Assembly (NCBI GenBank): GCA_904063045.1
Contig: CAJFCJ010000004.1
Location: 923,713 to 987,712 of the forward strand
Length of the DNA: 64,000 nt
Direction: 5' to 3'
Origin: Dimorphilus gyrociliatus
Lineage: Eukaryota > Annelida > Polychaeta > Dinophilidae
The notes beneath the pieces are model-generated. The model was not told the DNA's origin and did not search any database. It saw only the letters and a program-made list of their open reading frames with translations. Shown one piece after another: positions 37,915 to 49,853 of the stretch (the stretch's first letter is position 1; each line of letters starts with the position of its first letter). A program made the position numbers and the translations under genes.

Positions 37915-38456
37915 GTAAACTGTGATATACAGATCCTTGAAAACTAAGAAATGGTTATTAACGATTTAAAAGAGAAAGTAACATTTTATAATACAGCTTA
38001 CATAATCAAGTTATTAAATGACCAAAAATGTAATTTTAGAATATCCTTTTATCGTTAATAATTGCAAAAGTCAGTTACTCTTTTAGTTGAAATAGCAAAT
38101 ATAGATGAGAAAAGAGGCCAGTTTACTGAATAAAATTCTTCAATATTGAAATATTTGACACTCTTTATCTTTTTAGTATAGCCTATATAATGAACTTTTT
38201 TCTACTAGTTTAAAGAAAGTTTTTGCTAGTTAATTGAATGATTTATTACAGAACAATGAGATGTATAATTCAGATAATTAATGAGATAGATAATTATAGT
38301 CTATTTTGTAAATAAATAGTATTCTGTATTGTAATCTAAATTCTAAAAATGCAAGAGAATGTAGTATTGAAATCATATACTTAACAAGTACACATACAGT
38401 ATAAATATATTAAGCATGGTATATTAGTTTTAGTGATAGAGATATAACTGAATAAT

Positions 38457-39389
38457 TTATTCTATATCTTCTATTTTGCAGTCAATACTATTTGTTTTTA
38501 TGACATATGGTCCATAAAAGCCTGTTAGTTGAAATACAGTTAGTTTACGTTTTGGCTGTATGTCTCTGTACTGTTCAGAACATTTGACAGCTTTTCCTTC
38601 CAATTGAGATATAGCAAAACTGATACAGGTGTCCAATTCTTGAAATACTTTATTAATCGCACAAGCCAATTGCTCATTTGCTACTATGGATTCTCCATGA
38701 GTATTAAAAACTCCTACTTTCGAAGTAATGCTTATTCTTAGCTTTTCTGATGTCAGATTGGTAACCTCTTTTAGAAGTACACGATTTTTACAAACCTGAA
38801 TTGGATGTAATAGCCAAGTATTTTTCTCCTTTTTTGACGATCCGTGCATAGCGAGTCCAGATTTATGGGGTTGTACTACATGATTATTATGAGGACTTCT
38901 GATGTAATATTGATCTTTTCTCTCAGTAGCTGTACTATCTTGTTCAAAGCTTTCAATTTTCCACCTACCCCTTTCTTTGAAGGGTAATTTTTTAAGACTC
39001 ATATAAAATTTCTGTTTTTTACGCCGGTCCGAGGCGTATAAATAGTATTCTCTATACTCCATATTTTCAATGGTAACATATCCATCGTTTTCAGCTTTTA
39101 TCTAAAAATATTAAATATGATATTAACATGTATTTTACCTATTTATTAACTTTAACGCCTTCACTACCCCGACCAAAATATGTTGAATATATCTACATCA
39201 TTATAAAAATTAAAGAACAAGTACCTTCCATAAACAGTTTAAATTTTGAAACACTTCCTCTCTAGTGTATCTGGTATGAAGCACTCGATTAGGTATAAAA
39301 TCATCATTTTCATCAATTGCATTCAACCATTCATCATCGCACTTAACAGACTCGAAACATACTATTTTATCGTTGAAATCAATCGACAT
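38457..39389 (-). CDS. Beta-trefoil-like protein, paralogue B
   Basis: Exons 39389-39225 and 39101-38457, joined phase 0; 269 residues (an ATG at 39425 would add 12). The start at 39389 is chosen because it lines up with the start of paralogue A (MSIDFNDKIV versus MMDFCNKVVH). The junction gives NCLWKIKAENDGYVTIEN, followed by MEYREYYLYAS and then GRWKIESF, the W-x-I and N-x-x-Y-x-x-Y-L spacing of beta-trefoil repeats. The C-terminal part shares the G-x-Y-V-I-K motif with paralogue A (GPYVIKTN versus GNYVIKAP). The intron (123 bp) falls directly after the codon for the Lys of LWK in both genes. No signal peptide or membrane segment. Confidence 0.6.
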
Positions 39390-39425
39390 TTTAAAAACAT
39401 AAGACAAACTGTTGATATTAGACAA

Positions 39426-40447
39426 TTAAGTGAAACATGTTTTCAATACTATTTTGCTCTCATTCAGTTGTACATTTTGTTGGGAAAATAGTCTATTCAT
39501 ATTAATCTTTAAGGCCTATCAGGATGTTAGAATGATCTTATCTCCGAACGTCAAACTGTATAGATAGATAAAAAGAGATTAATTAGACGAAGTATTAAAT
39601 CAATCAAACTCTAAAAACAAAAAGAAAACAAAAATGGATTCAAACTCTAACCTACTTTATTTGCCCCAAAAGGCTACTCAAATGACCAATTAATGCATTG
39701 TTCTAGTATATATTATATATTTATAAATAAATCTATATATATATATAGATATAGACGTTTTTATGATTTTAAAATATTTGTCTATAATACCTATTACGCT
39801 ATAAAATAAATGAGAATAAGTTTGTGTAAACCATTAAACTAATACAATGCAAATTAATAAAAAAACGATTTAACATAAAGTGAAAGTTTCTTTAAACTAA
39901 CTCCCAAGAGACAAGACGAGCCTAATTAAGCTGGTTAAAACACTATACGTTTGATGTGGTTTGCAGAATAAAAACAGGATTTCTGGCCAAAAAAACTGTT
40001 ACTTGTTTACTAACAGGTTTATTTCATTCTTTTTAAATATATAGGTTAAATAAGTTTATTCTCTTCTTTTTTTATATTTAAGGCAACAAGCGTATTACAG
40101 CATACTGTGTTTTATATATCTTTTCTTACTTTCCTATCCACCCACCGAATACTTAATTATTCATATAATGTACAATATATAATCATTGTTTAAAGAAATT
40201 TTTACTTTAAATTCTACTCTCCTACGATGCAGAAAAAAAAGAGAATAAATCTAAATAAAAAGGGAGGAAAAAATAGTATCAACTATTACCTTTATCGTGA
40301 CATATTAGCTATTGTTAACCATGACAAAACTATAGGCCTTAACTTTGAATATTCTTAGTTATTTTTATATTACATAGAAAGCTCTTTTTACGCTTGGCAT
40401 TTAATAATTAAGTTATTTATCTTCTAGATACTGACACATGCTATGAA
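39426..40447. other. Intergenic AT-rich sequence
   Basis: This is the divergent space between paralogue B and the small membrane-protein gene. It includes a TA-rich run near 39737-39752. No gene seen. Confidence 0.6.
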
Positions 40448-41084
40448 ATGATGCTTACTTTATTCTTTACCTCTCTGTGTCTAAATTTCATATGTAAGTT
40501 ATGAATATATGTTTTAATTTTCATATATTTTTATTAACCTATTGATTTAGCTATTCGAATTAGAATATATTGTAGCATATTTTCTTATTTTTAGATGTGA
40601 ATCTCGTTGATGGTGTAAATACAACAAAAAAGCTTGAAATTGTTATAGGTATGCTAAAAAGAATAGTCTATCCTTTCTCTCCTTATCATTAAGGAAATTA
40701 CTTTCTTTTTTAACTATACATAAGTCCATCAAGGTATTTAAATCCTTGGGGGAAATATAATGTCTCTTTTGGTTTTTATCTTTTCTACAGTCCAATTTTC
40801 AATTATTAAAGATGTATACAATGTTATCATATAGTTTACATTATATTGTACATCTCTAAAATATGCATTTTCAATTAACTAATTCGTACAGACGTCTCTT
40901 ATAATATTCTCTTTCTCCTTTAAATATTTCAGATAAATACTCCACTGGGGATCATTCTTTGGAAATTCTCATAGCTCTAATATGTTTTTGTGCCGTAGTG
41001 ACTTTAATGATTTGTTTTATTCTAGTAATATCTACTTGTCTTAAGCTCAGTGATAAAAATGATAAAATGGATACATTTATATAG
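40448..41084 (+). CDS. Small single-pass membrane protein
   Basis: Exons 40448-40493, 40595-40648 and 40933-41084 (TAG); both junctions are phase 1; 83 residues. Residues 1-15 are hydrophobic and look like a signal peptide. A short extracellular part follows with an N-x-T site (NTT). A membrane span of about 24 residues is rich in Ile, Leu and Cys (LEILIALICFCAVVTLMICF). A short charged cytosolic tail with Lys and Asp ends the protein. The three-exon layout with matching phases is the main support. I do not recognise a family. Confidence 0.55.
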
Positions 41085-41924
41085 CAATAAATGATAAATT
41101 TAAAAAATGTCCATTAAATGTTTTGTAAATATAATAAAACAAGTGAAAATACTGATTTAGCTTATTTCTGCTATGTTAGAAAAGTCAAATGTACTTTTGC
41201 TTCAATAAATACCATAGAAAATAGCACTCTAATGAAATTGTCAATGTTAATATTGCTTCGTACTATATATTAAATAGGGTGGTTTTATTATACTAATCCA
41301 AAAATCTTGGAAGAAAAAATCCGAGGTTAACTTAATCTATATAATTCTATTAACAAGTAAAGTATACTTAAGAAGTTGAAGGACTAATGTAAGGAATATT
41401 CTCTCATTTCTATATAATAGCCTTATATTTTAATCTACGTTAAATTTTAAAGTATTATTACACTATTTTTCTATAAAATCTATTAAAAACGATTAGTAAT
41501 ATGTCTAACAATACTTTACATTTCTTCTATCAATAGTCAAGTTACGATATTTATGCGTTGTCTACATAAATATTCCAATTTTTGCTGATTGTTAGTTGAT
41601 TTAAAATAGAAAAACAAGATTGATCAAGTTTTTCTATTTAGAAAAATAAGAAAAAAGACAAATCTTATTGACATTGCTTTAATTTATTATAAAAGACAAT
41701 TCCTTTTTTGTTATTAAAATTTATACGAATAATTTACCTATGTCTTTTGAATTGTATTTTTTTCTTCGATTTATGTAAATTCTTCTTCTTTTATGTTGAA
41801 TTTTTAAAAATGTTCACAACCTAGTCTCGTTTTTCTTTTATACACATTTAATTATGAAATTAGTAGAGAAGAAAGAGATGGCGTGATAAAATTTTAAACA
41901 TTTTTTAAATATTTTACAACTCAT
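41085..41924. other. Convergent intergenic tract
   Basis: AT-rich, with nothing recognisable apart from the likely 3' UTRs of the neighbours. Confidence 0.6.
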
Positions 41925-44900
41925 TTAACTAAAAAAGCCAAACATGAAAGTTGCAACTGACAATAAAATTACAGCGTTTATGTTACATATCCATTTGTAT
42001 AATCTATCTTCCTTTAGAGTCATTTTATCATCAATTATTGAAGTTTCTCTTGATTGCTCTTGTTTTTCTATACCACATATCCAAAAGAAAGCTTTCTTAT
42101 ACCAAGGTATATTTTCTCCTGTATATGATAAAAAGATATAATTAAGCTGAGACATAAGCTAATGCTTTTGCAATGAAAAGAACCTGTATCAAACATGGAA
42201 TTATCAATTACGGTTTCCTTGCTCCTATCAACCTCTACTGGTAAGTCGTCGTCAGCTTTCTCTTTCTTCGAGTATCTTGACCAAAATGTTGTTCCTATAC
42301 TCTGCAATTGTAGAAGAGTTTAAAGAAGAAAGCTTGAAGAAGTATTTTATATTTTCGCTTACGTATTTTTTTGGTAACGGCTTTGTTAGTAAACTCACGA
42401 CAACTGCGACTAAAACAGTGAAAAAGAAAACAAAGATTCCAAAATATAAGTAATGAAAATTCTTAATTATAGATGGTCTGTTGTCCTCTTCTCCGCATTG
42501 AGGATTACCATAGACAATCTCTAAGATAAATCTTAGTAATCCTGTACCTAAACCAATTACAGCTGACCAAAATGCACCCTTGTTTCAAATATATGAAAAA
42601 GAAACATTGTAAGGAGTTAATAATATTTATTACGAAAGCGTTATGTCTACTTGTTCGTTCATCCTTGACCAAAATATAGATGCAACATAGACTGCGCATA
42701 CAGGAGGTTGAAGAAAACTTGAAACTCTTTGAACGTAAACAAATAATTGACTTCCCTGAGTTGCTTGAATGATTGGTACCCAAGCAATACTTATACCCAC
42801 TAAGACAACAACTGTGAGTCTGTGATGATATGAAAACAATTTAAGGTCTTAATAATTATACTCCATAAAAGAATCTATAAATGTAAACCTTCCCACTATC
42901 ATTAATTCAAAATCTTGAGCATTTTTTCTTATTCTTTTCCAAACATCGAGAGTGAATACAGTGCTACTACTGTTAAAAATTGACGTAAGAGACGACATTA
43001 AAGCACTGAGAATAACTGCTAACATAACGCCTCTTGCACCTAAATAGTTTGCATTATAAGTTTACATAAAGTATATAGGCACTGTACAATATTATGAAAA
43101 TCAACTACCATTAGGCATTAGATTTAATACTAATTTTGGATAAGCTGTATTGGTGCATCCCGACCTACTTTTACAAACTTCATAGCAAACATCAGGATCA
43201 ATGCAAGCTACTTCCTCTGAAAAAATTTCAATACAATTAAACTGCCATCTACTGGACAAGTTTTCATATATGTAATTATGATAGCTTGTTGCTTTTTTCC
43301 TAACCCGTATAAAGTATTCTTGAGATCATTCCAGGGAATATCAAGAGGAATAGTGGAAGTAATTTCAAATAGCCAGCTAATACACAACCAGCCTTGGCGT
43401 GTGTGAAATTTTTTCCAGATAAGGTTCGCTGAACAATAACCTGTTATAGATAAATCACCATAAAAAATGAAATAAAAAAGTAATAATTCACCAACTTGAT
43501 CAGCACACCAGTACCATATTGATGAAAAGGTAATTCCCAGTAATCCTGGCCAAGGTACATCACCCTCTTTAGGACTTCTACAAAGGGTATTAAAATAGAA
43601 AACTTAAAATACGAAAGATTATAGTTTTAAACTGAACCTTAAGAAGTTTAGGTAATCTTTTCGAGGTAGACCACAAGTAGAATTAGAATATATTGATGAG
43701 TTAGCAATTGATCGTTCATACTTATATTTCATATTTTCGAACCCGCCCACTTCTATAAAGGCTATAATTAAATAATCATGTTAGAATATGTTTTATCTTT
43801 GTCCTTGTTGTTCTTCTTTAAGTAGATTATTGATTATACACACCCATGATCATTAAAGAAAATGCACCACATAACATTATCCCAGTTTGTATAAAATCCG
43901 TCCATATTACCGCCGTTAAACCTCCTATAAAATAGGTCAAATTTAATTTCAGGATATGACGAATATATAACTACAAAGATATTCATTCATTTCTGATAAT
44001 ATCTTAATTACGGGCCTTATTTTGGCTAGTTTTTTCCACTTTTTTTTAAACACAAAACTGATATATATGACGCCATCTGTTGTAAAATAATAACAATCAT
44101 AATAAAACCAAAAAGCATTTTTTCACCTGTTATTGTAAATATTGAAGCAATAACTAAAAGAATTGCAGTTGACAGGTAAATATTCCATTTTAATGACTGT
44201 TCTATAAAAATTGCACCAGCAAATAAATCAGCCTAATCAAAGAAAATGACTCTTTATTTCTCAGGATCATTGAAAAAGAAAGACAGACCGAAATTTTTGT
44301 GAATATGTATAGTAATAAAGATAAAACAGCCAAGTAAATTTGTAACCTTTGTCCCCCAAATCTTTTGTGCAAGTATTCAGGCATGGTAAAAACCTAATTG
44401 AATAGCCAATTGATAATTACGTAATAACTTATTAAGAATACACTCACCCCGGAAGCTATATAAACAGGCATAAACAACCAACCCAGCATCATGAGTACAA
44501 AGATTGCCTGAAGTATGTGGGATTGTTTTTATTAACAACTAATGTTATTTGCTATATATAAATCTAGTACGTTTAGTTCAAATCCTCCAACAGCAATTCC
44601 TGCAGCAGCTCCAGATCCCGCTAAACCGATGAAATGTAAACTACCGATATTACTAGCAAAAAGAGATGCTCCCAACTTTTTTTAACGGGCATAAAATGAT
44701 TTAATTAGACAAGTTTTTGTTAAAAAAAAAATTAACTAATTAATTAATTATTACGGGAAGCCAATGCATGTTTCTACCAGCCAGAAAATATCCGCCAACA
44801 CTACCTCGATTTGATCTCGACGTCTAGGTGTAACATTATTAAATAGCGTGTATTTAAGATTTTTATAATATATGGATATTTTCCAATAAAATTTACAAAC

Positions 44901-44990
44901 CCATAGTCCAACTGTTAATATAAATATAAAATAAACTATGATAATTGCAATATCTGCTGCATGAAGTGATGTGTTTCCAACAGTCGCCAT
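41925..44990 (-). CDS. SLC5A: SGLT-type sodium/solute cotransporter (SLC5A family)
   Basis: Sixteen exons: 44990-44901, 44823-44755, 44675-44571, 44507-44448, 44393-44289, 44232-44127, 43924-43844, 43761-43638, 43577-43496, 43440-43305, 43216-43109, 43039-42889, 42819-42651, 42578-42363, 42301-42184 and 42118-41925. All junctions agree in phase; CDS 1,914 nt, 637 residues, normal for SGLTs. Hallmarks in order: [12 protein letters not shown] (TM1 region), [20 protein letters not shown], the SGLT-type [13 protein letters not shown] and [42 protein letters not shown], then [19 protein letters not shown], which holds the Ser residues of the second sodium site, and [10 protein letters not shown], where SGLT1 has its sugar-contacting Gln. 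It should import sugar or a similar solute with sodium at the plasma membrane. Substrate (glucose, inositol or other) cannot be fixed from sequence alone. Confidence 0.97.
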
Positions 44991-46612
44991 TTTAAAAACA
45001 AAAGTTGAATATAGTTGATAAGTAGTTATAAAAGAAGTGATCTGATTTTATTAGCTTTTTATCTATTGATACCTATTAGATTAGATTTAAAGATTTTTCT
45101 CTTTATTCTACTTAACGAGGCATGCATAATTCTATATAGTCTATAATTTGTTCAAGTTTTAAGTAAAGTACTACTTGAAAATATGAAAAAAATTTTATTA
45201 TCTAGTACTCAAGCAAAGTAAAAATAAACAAGTAAATAAGCAGAAAAACATGAGTAAAAATACGAATGAGCACTATAAAGGGATAAAGAAAGAGATTTGC
45301 TCAAAGATAATTTTTGGAGACAGATTAATCTTAATCCTTTCTTTTTCTAGATCGTATAAAAAAATATAATAGTCAATAACCTTATTGTATTTTTAAAGCT
45401 AAAAATTGTTCCTTAATTACCCGTCTTTTTGAAAATACACGTGACAAAATAAGATTTGGTATATCTATAGAATTAAAGTTATAAAATAAACCAACAAGGT
45501 TAGTTTGGTATACAACTATAACAAATATATGCTCTGATTACACATTTACTTTTTGATAAAGAGAAAAAAGAGGAAAATATTAATAAAGTATAATTTAAGT
45601 AGATTCTTTTACTTATTTCGAGTAGTTTCCATTATTTTTATAATAGTATCATCTTTCAAAGTTCTTAATAGTCAGTTTTATATAAAATAAGCATTTACCA
45701 AATGTCAAAAATACCATTAACCCCTAAATTTAACTTTGTAGAAGGCTATAAATAACAAATATCTATTTCGATTGAATAAAGAGCAGTGGTTTTATATATC
45801 TTTTAACATAATTAAGGAACTTTTAATCAATAAATTAGTCTAATATAATAGAAAATATTACTAATCAAAAGTTATTGTTATTTAATTCTTGGAAGAAATA
45901 CACCTTTTGTTTATAAACAACTTGCATTAACTTTTTCTTTTTATTATTACGCAATACTATCGTAATAATTTCAAAAATATAGTCAGCAATTTCACTAAGT
46001 AAAAAATTTTAGGGGTCATATTATAAGAGATTTATTTTAATCCGTTATTGAAATTATTTCTCTATACGGTAGTTTCAAAGTGTTTGATTACTATAAGGGC
46101 TAAAATATACCAGTGGAAATAATGAAATAAGCACAATAAATAATAAAGAGAAACCGTTCGATAATGTTGTCCTTAAGTTTACTTTTAACCCATTTGTGAA
46201 TCTACGACAATTTTACACATGAAATTCAAGTAAATATTAATTAATATCAACTAAAAATTTGGTATATATAGTATTAAAAACTATAGGGAAAGCTTAATGA
46301 CCTTTGAATAGGAATAAATAACCTTTCTTTTACAATTGGAAAATTTTTTTATTCAAAGTGACCCGAACTACTGAAACATAGATAGGTAAGGATTATCAAA
46401 GGCTTACAATACGTACGCTTTATATTTAATCAAATATGCTATTAATGACTAATCTGACTGAAGAAATTTAATACGTATAGTTATTGAACTCACTTTTCTA
46501 TCGGTCACTGTTTGAACATGTGTTGCTTTACGACTATCAAACCGATATAAGTTTCTCACGTTCGTAGCATAGAACTTTATGGATCTAGGAATAATTTAGG
46601 AGTGAGAGTAAT
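44991..46612. other. Divergent intergenic region (SLC5A / innexin)
   Basis: AT-rich shared upstream region of two divergent genes. I see no additional gene and no clear TATA box next to either start. Confidence 0.6.
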
Positions 46613-48007
46613 ATGGAAAAGTTGGTTGCCACTGCCCAAATATTTTCAAGAAATTTTCATAATGACGACGATTTCATAGATCGTATTAATCACCGATATA
46701 CGACAAGTATTCTTCTTATATTTAGTATGATAGTTTCTACGAAACAATACGTTGGAGAACCAATCAATTGTTGGTGTCCCGCTCATTTTACTACAAGTCA
46801 TGTAGCATATGCGAATTCAGTTTGTTGGGTTAAAAATACTTATTACGTTCCTCCCTCTACATTTCATATAAATAATAACGCACCAAAGAAGATGATTGTC
46901 TATTATCAATGGGTTCCGATGATTCTTCTATGTTTGGGGATGATTTTATACATTCCCCGATTATTTTGGAAAATGATGAACGGTAGATCAGGAATAGAAA
47001 TAAATGATATGGTTGAAGCTGCCAGTGCCTTACAAATAACTAAAAAAGAAGTAAATAGAGAGAGGACTTTACAAACTCTGGTTCAAATTATTCATAGATA
47101 TCTTATGACAAAAACAGAAAGGTATAGACTCGGCTGCAGGGATAGTATTAAACGCTTCTTTAGAATTACTAGCCGTTGCTGTGGAACAAGCTCTGGAAAT
47201 TATTTAGTTTCCATTTTTATTGTTACAAAAATACTATATTCACTTACCAGTATTGGCTTATTCTTCTCTTTAAACTTGTTTTTGGGGAAAAAATTTCATT
47301 TTTACGGAATATTATTCATTAAGGCAATGATGTCTAATTCAGAATATAATACTTCTGACATGTTTCCAACAGTTACCCTTTGCGATTTTGAAATGAGAAC
47401 TCTTAACAATATCCAAGGACATACTTTGCAGTGTGTACTCCCAATTAATTTATTTAATGATAAGATATTTATTTGTATTTGGTTCTGGCTGATTATTTTG
47501 TCAACATTAAATCTATTTAAATTATTGTTCTGGATTTGTGTCATATGTACACAAAAGGAACAAACTAAATTTATAAGGGTTTGTATTCGGACCTTAATTT
47601 CCTTTAATAGTAATTAAAATAGTTTATATTATTATTAGTATTATGAAGATTATTTTTATTGTTAATATTGTTGTTATTATTATTACTTTAAAAGTAGTCA
47701 ACTAGATGGCACTTGTTACATCTTTCTAATATTTTCTACAAATTAACAGGCACAATTGGAGGTTAGTAAAAGAGTTCAGACTAACATGAAGAGGGAAGAC
47801 AACGTGGATATTGTCGATTTCTCAGTCAAACGCTTCAGTGAAGATCATTTACAACAAGACGGCGTTTTAATATTAAAATTAATTGGTTTGAATGCTAATA
47901 AGATCGTGGTTTCAGAGCTAACTGCTGAGCTATTTAGAAACTGGAATACTGCTACTGGTGAAAATTGCAAGCATGCCTCAAATGGTCATCGAGGGAGTGA
48001 CGTTTAG
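46613..48007 (+). CDS. Innexin gap-junction protein
   Basis: Exons 46613-47578 and 47750-48007 (TAG), phase-0 junction; 407 residues. The YYQWVP signature of innexins starts TM2. Extracellular loop 1 has the expected cysteines (NCWCP ... SVCW), and loop 2 has TLCDFEMR ... LQCVLPINLFNDKIF, the conserved C-x-x(F/M)-x-(M/V)-R and Q-C-x-L-P-x-N-x-x-N region. Four hydrophobic spans are visible. The second exon supplies the cytosolic tail with LQQDGVLILKLIG, the conserved D-G-(V/I)-hydrophobic block. Innexins form invertebrate gap junctions and hemichannels. The first exon carries all membrane segments; the single intron just before the tail contains a TTATTA-rich stretch and a TAGATGGCAC element. 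Confidence 0.96.
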
Positions 48008-49002
48008 CCTAAAAAAATATAACAAATTTTTTGTATCCTGATACGATATTATAAAAAAGGGAAAGTTATGAAGTTTTCTACTTTACCTTCAATTTTTATA
48101 CAAATAATTTTTAATATTCAATTGGGTAGTAAAACGTCAACGTTGATTGCGGACAAGGATTTAATTATATACAAGATACATATATACAGTATTAAACATA
48201 TACAATATGTATATATAATATTCAAGTGAAATATCACCACTGTTCTTCCTTTTTTTTACAGTAAATAAAAAAAATTGTTTTATTTGTACAAATTATACGT
48301 TTTGTTTTTATTTTCTTATCAATAGAGAAAAATGGCATTAAAGCCAATAAATTACTAATGGTGCTTCACATCGTAAAAAATTATTCAACTTTAATAATCT
48401 TGGTTATATGGTACCTTAGAAACAGGGACTTGTAAATATATACTGTATATAAACTCCTTTTTGGTTTTCTACTAATATATTCCCAATTAATGTCACATTT
48501 TCTGAATGATTTTTGTATTACTTTTACGTGATGTATACAAGTAAATAGACTGTACGTATTGACGTATATACACTATACATTCTGTATATATATATATATG
48601 TATCAAAACGCTGATGTATACTAAATGTTTGTTAATAAATTTTCAAAGAAAATGATGTATATATACTATATATACAGTATATATATATATATATAAATAT
48701 GTTTTCCTAGCTTTGATGTTGATTTCAATACTTTAGAAACTTTATAAAATAATAGAATATGTTTTTTTAAAACTTATAATTTTCATAAATCGACCAAAAA
48801 AGATACACTTTTACCATTAGAGAAAATTTGTTTGAAATTATATAAAATTGTTTTGTCCTAGTTGTATAATTTGATAGAAGAATTAGTTGGAAACTTTTTA
48901 GAGATTTAAGAGCATATATATCTATATATATATATATATATATATAGATTTATACTAGAAAATAACATTGGATACTCCTACGTTCATTGCGGTCAAACGA
49001 AA
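48008..49002. other. Innexin 3' flank with many TA palindromes
   Basis: AATAAA at 48264-48269 is a candidate polyadenylation site. TACAGTA/TACTGTA occurs at 48185, 48441 and 48673 in TA-rich palindromic sequence, and a TA run occupies about 48917-48946. No gene seen. Confidence 0.6.
48917..48948. repeat. (TA)n microsatellite
   Basis: A TA run of about 30 bases with one TCTA interruption at its left edge. Confidence 0.85.
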
Positions 49003-49853
49003 ATGAAGATTGTAATTTTATTACTAGTGTTTACTTTTTCAACAGGTTGAAAATAGTTTCACTTAATAAAGATTAAGAGATTTGTTTTATATTATATTAT
49101 ATAATTGTTTATGCTGTTTATTTAGATACAGTATATTTATATATTATTTAAGTTCATTCTGATTAATTAAATACTCATATCAGTTGCTCTATCTCTGTGG
49201 GAGTGTAATTGTGGAGGAGAATATGATCCAGTTTGCGGTATCGATGGAAAATCTTATAGTAATATGTGCCTTTTAAAGTGTCGGTAAGTAAGATATTCCC
49301 GGATTTCTTACTCATTTTTATTCTTATTTATGTTTCGAGTAGGTGACTGCAAATAAGGCTATTTGTATAAAAAGTATAAAAAAAACTATGATTGACGATA
49401 TATATTTAGATGTTAATAAGTCTATTGTATACTTTCTCATTAGCTGCTTGTCATTTACTTTTTAGAAAAGTTGAATTTAAACACAAAGGAGAATGCGAGA
49501 AACAATGCTTTTGTCCTAAAAACTTCGACCCAGTCTGTGGTAGTGACGGCTTCACGTATTGGAATGGATGCAACGCGGAATGCTCCGGAGTAAAAGTTAT
49601 ATATTCTAGGGCTTGTATAAAAGAGTGTAAGTGCCCAAAGAAATATAGACCAACTTGCGGGGTTGATGGTTGGACGTACTCGAATGAATGCCAAGCTAAA
49701 TGTAACGGAGCTGAGGTCAAACATTTAGGTATTTGTTCCTGCTTCGGTTCAGCAGTCTTTGATCCCGTTTGTGGCTACGATGGGCGTACTTATGCTAATG
49801 AGGAAACTGCCAAATGCAAGCACGTAGCTATTAAGACGAAAGGTCGTTGCTAA
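49003..49853 (+). CDS. Secreted multi-Kazal serine protease inhibitor
   Basis: Exons 49003-49045, 49184-49283 and 49466-49853; CDS 531 nt, 176 residues. Exon 1 encodes the signal peptide. Four Kazal domains follow, each with the C-x-C start and the (Y/F)-x-P-(V/T)-C-G-x-D-G-x-(T/S)-Y-x-N core (DPVCGIDG, DPVCGSDG, RPTCGVDG, DPVCGYDG). The C-x-C spacing places them in the non-classical Kazal group common in invertebrates. The residue at P1 is likely Lys in domains 2 and 3, which favours trypsin-like targets. Domain 4 lacks two cysteines (the second of C-x-C and the one after Y-x-N), which would normally pair. AATAAA at 49949-49954 ends the gene. It is secreted; a role in digestion, defence or secretion control is possible. 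Confidence 0.93.

Noticed and set aside
49451-49724. Two minus-strand frames opposite the Kazal gene
   Set aside because: They are antisense shadows of the repeated Kazal domains.
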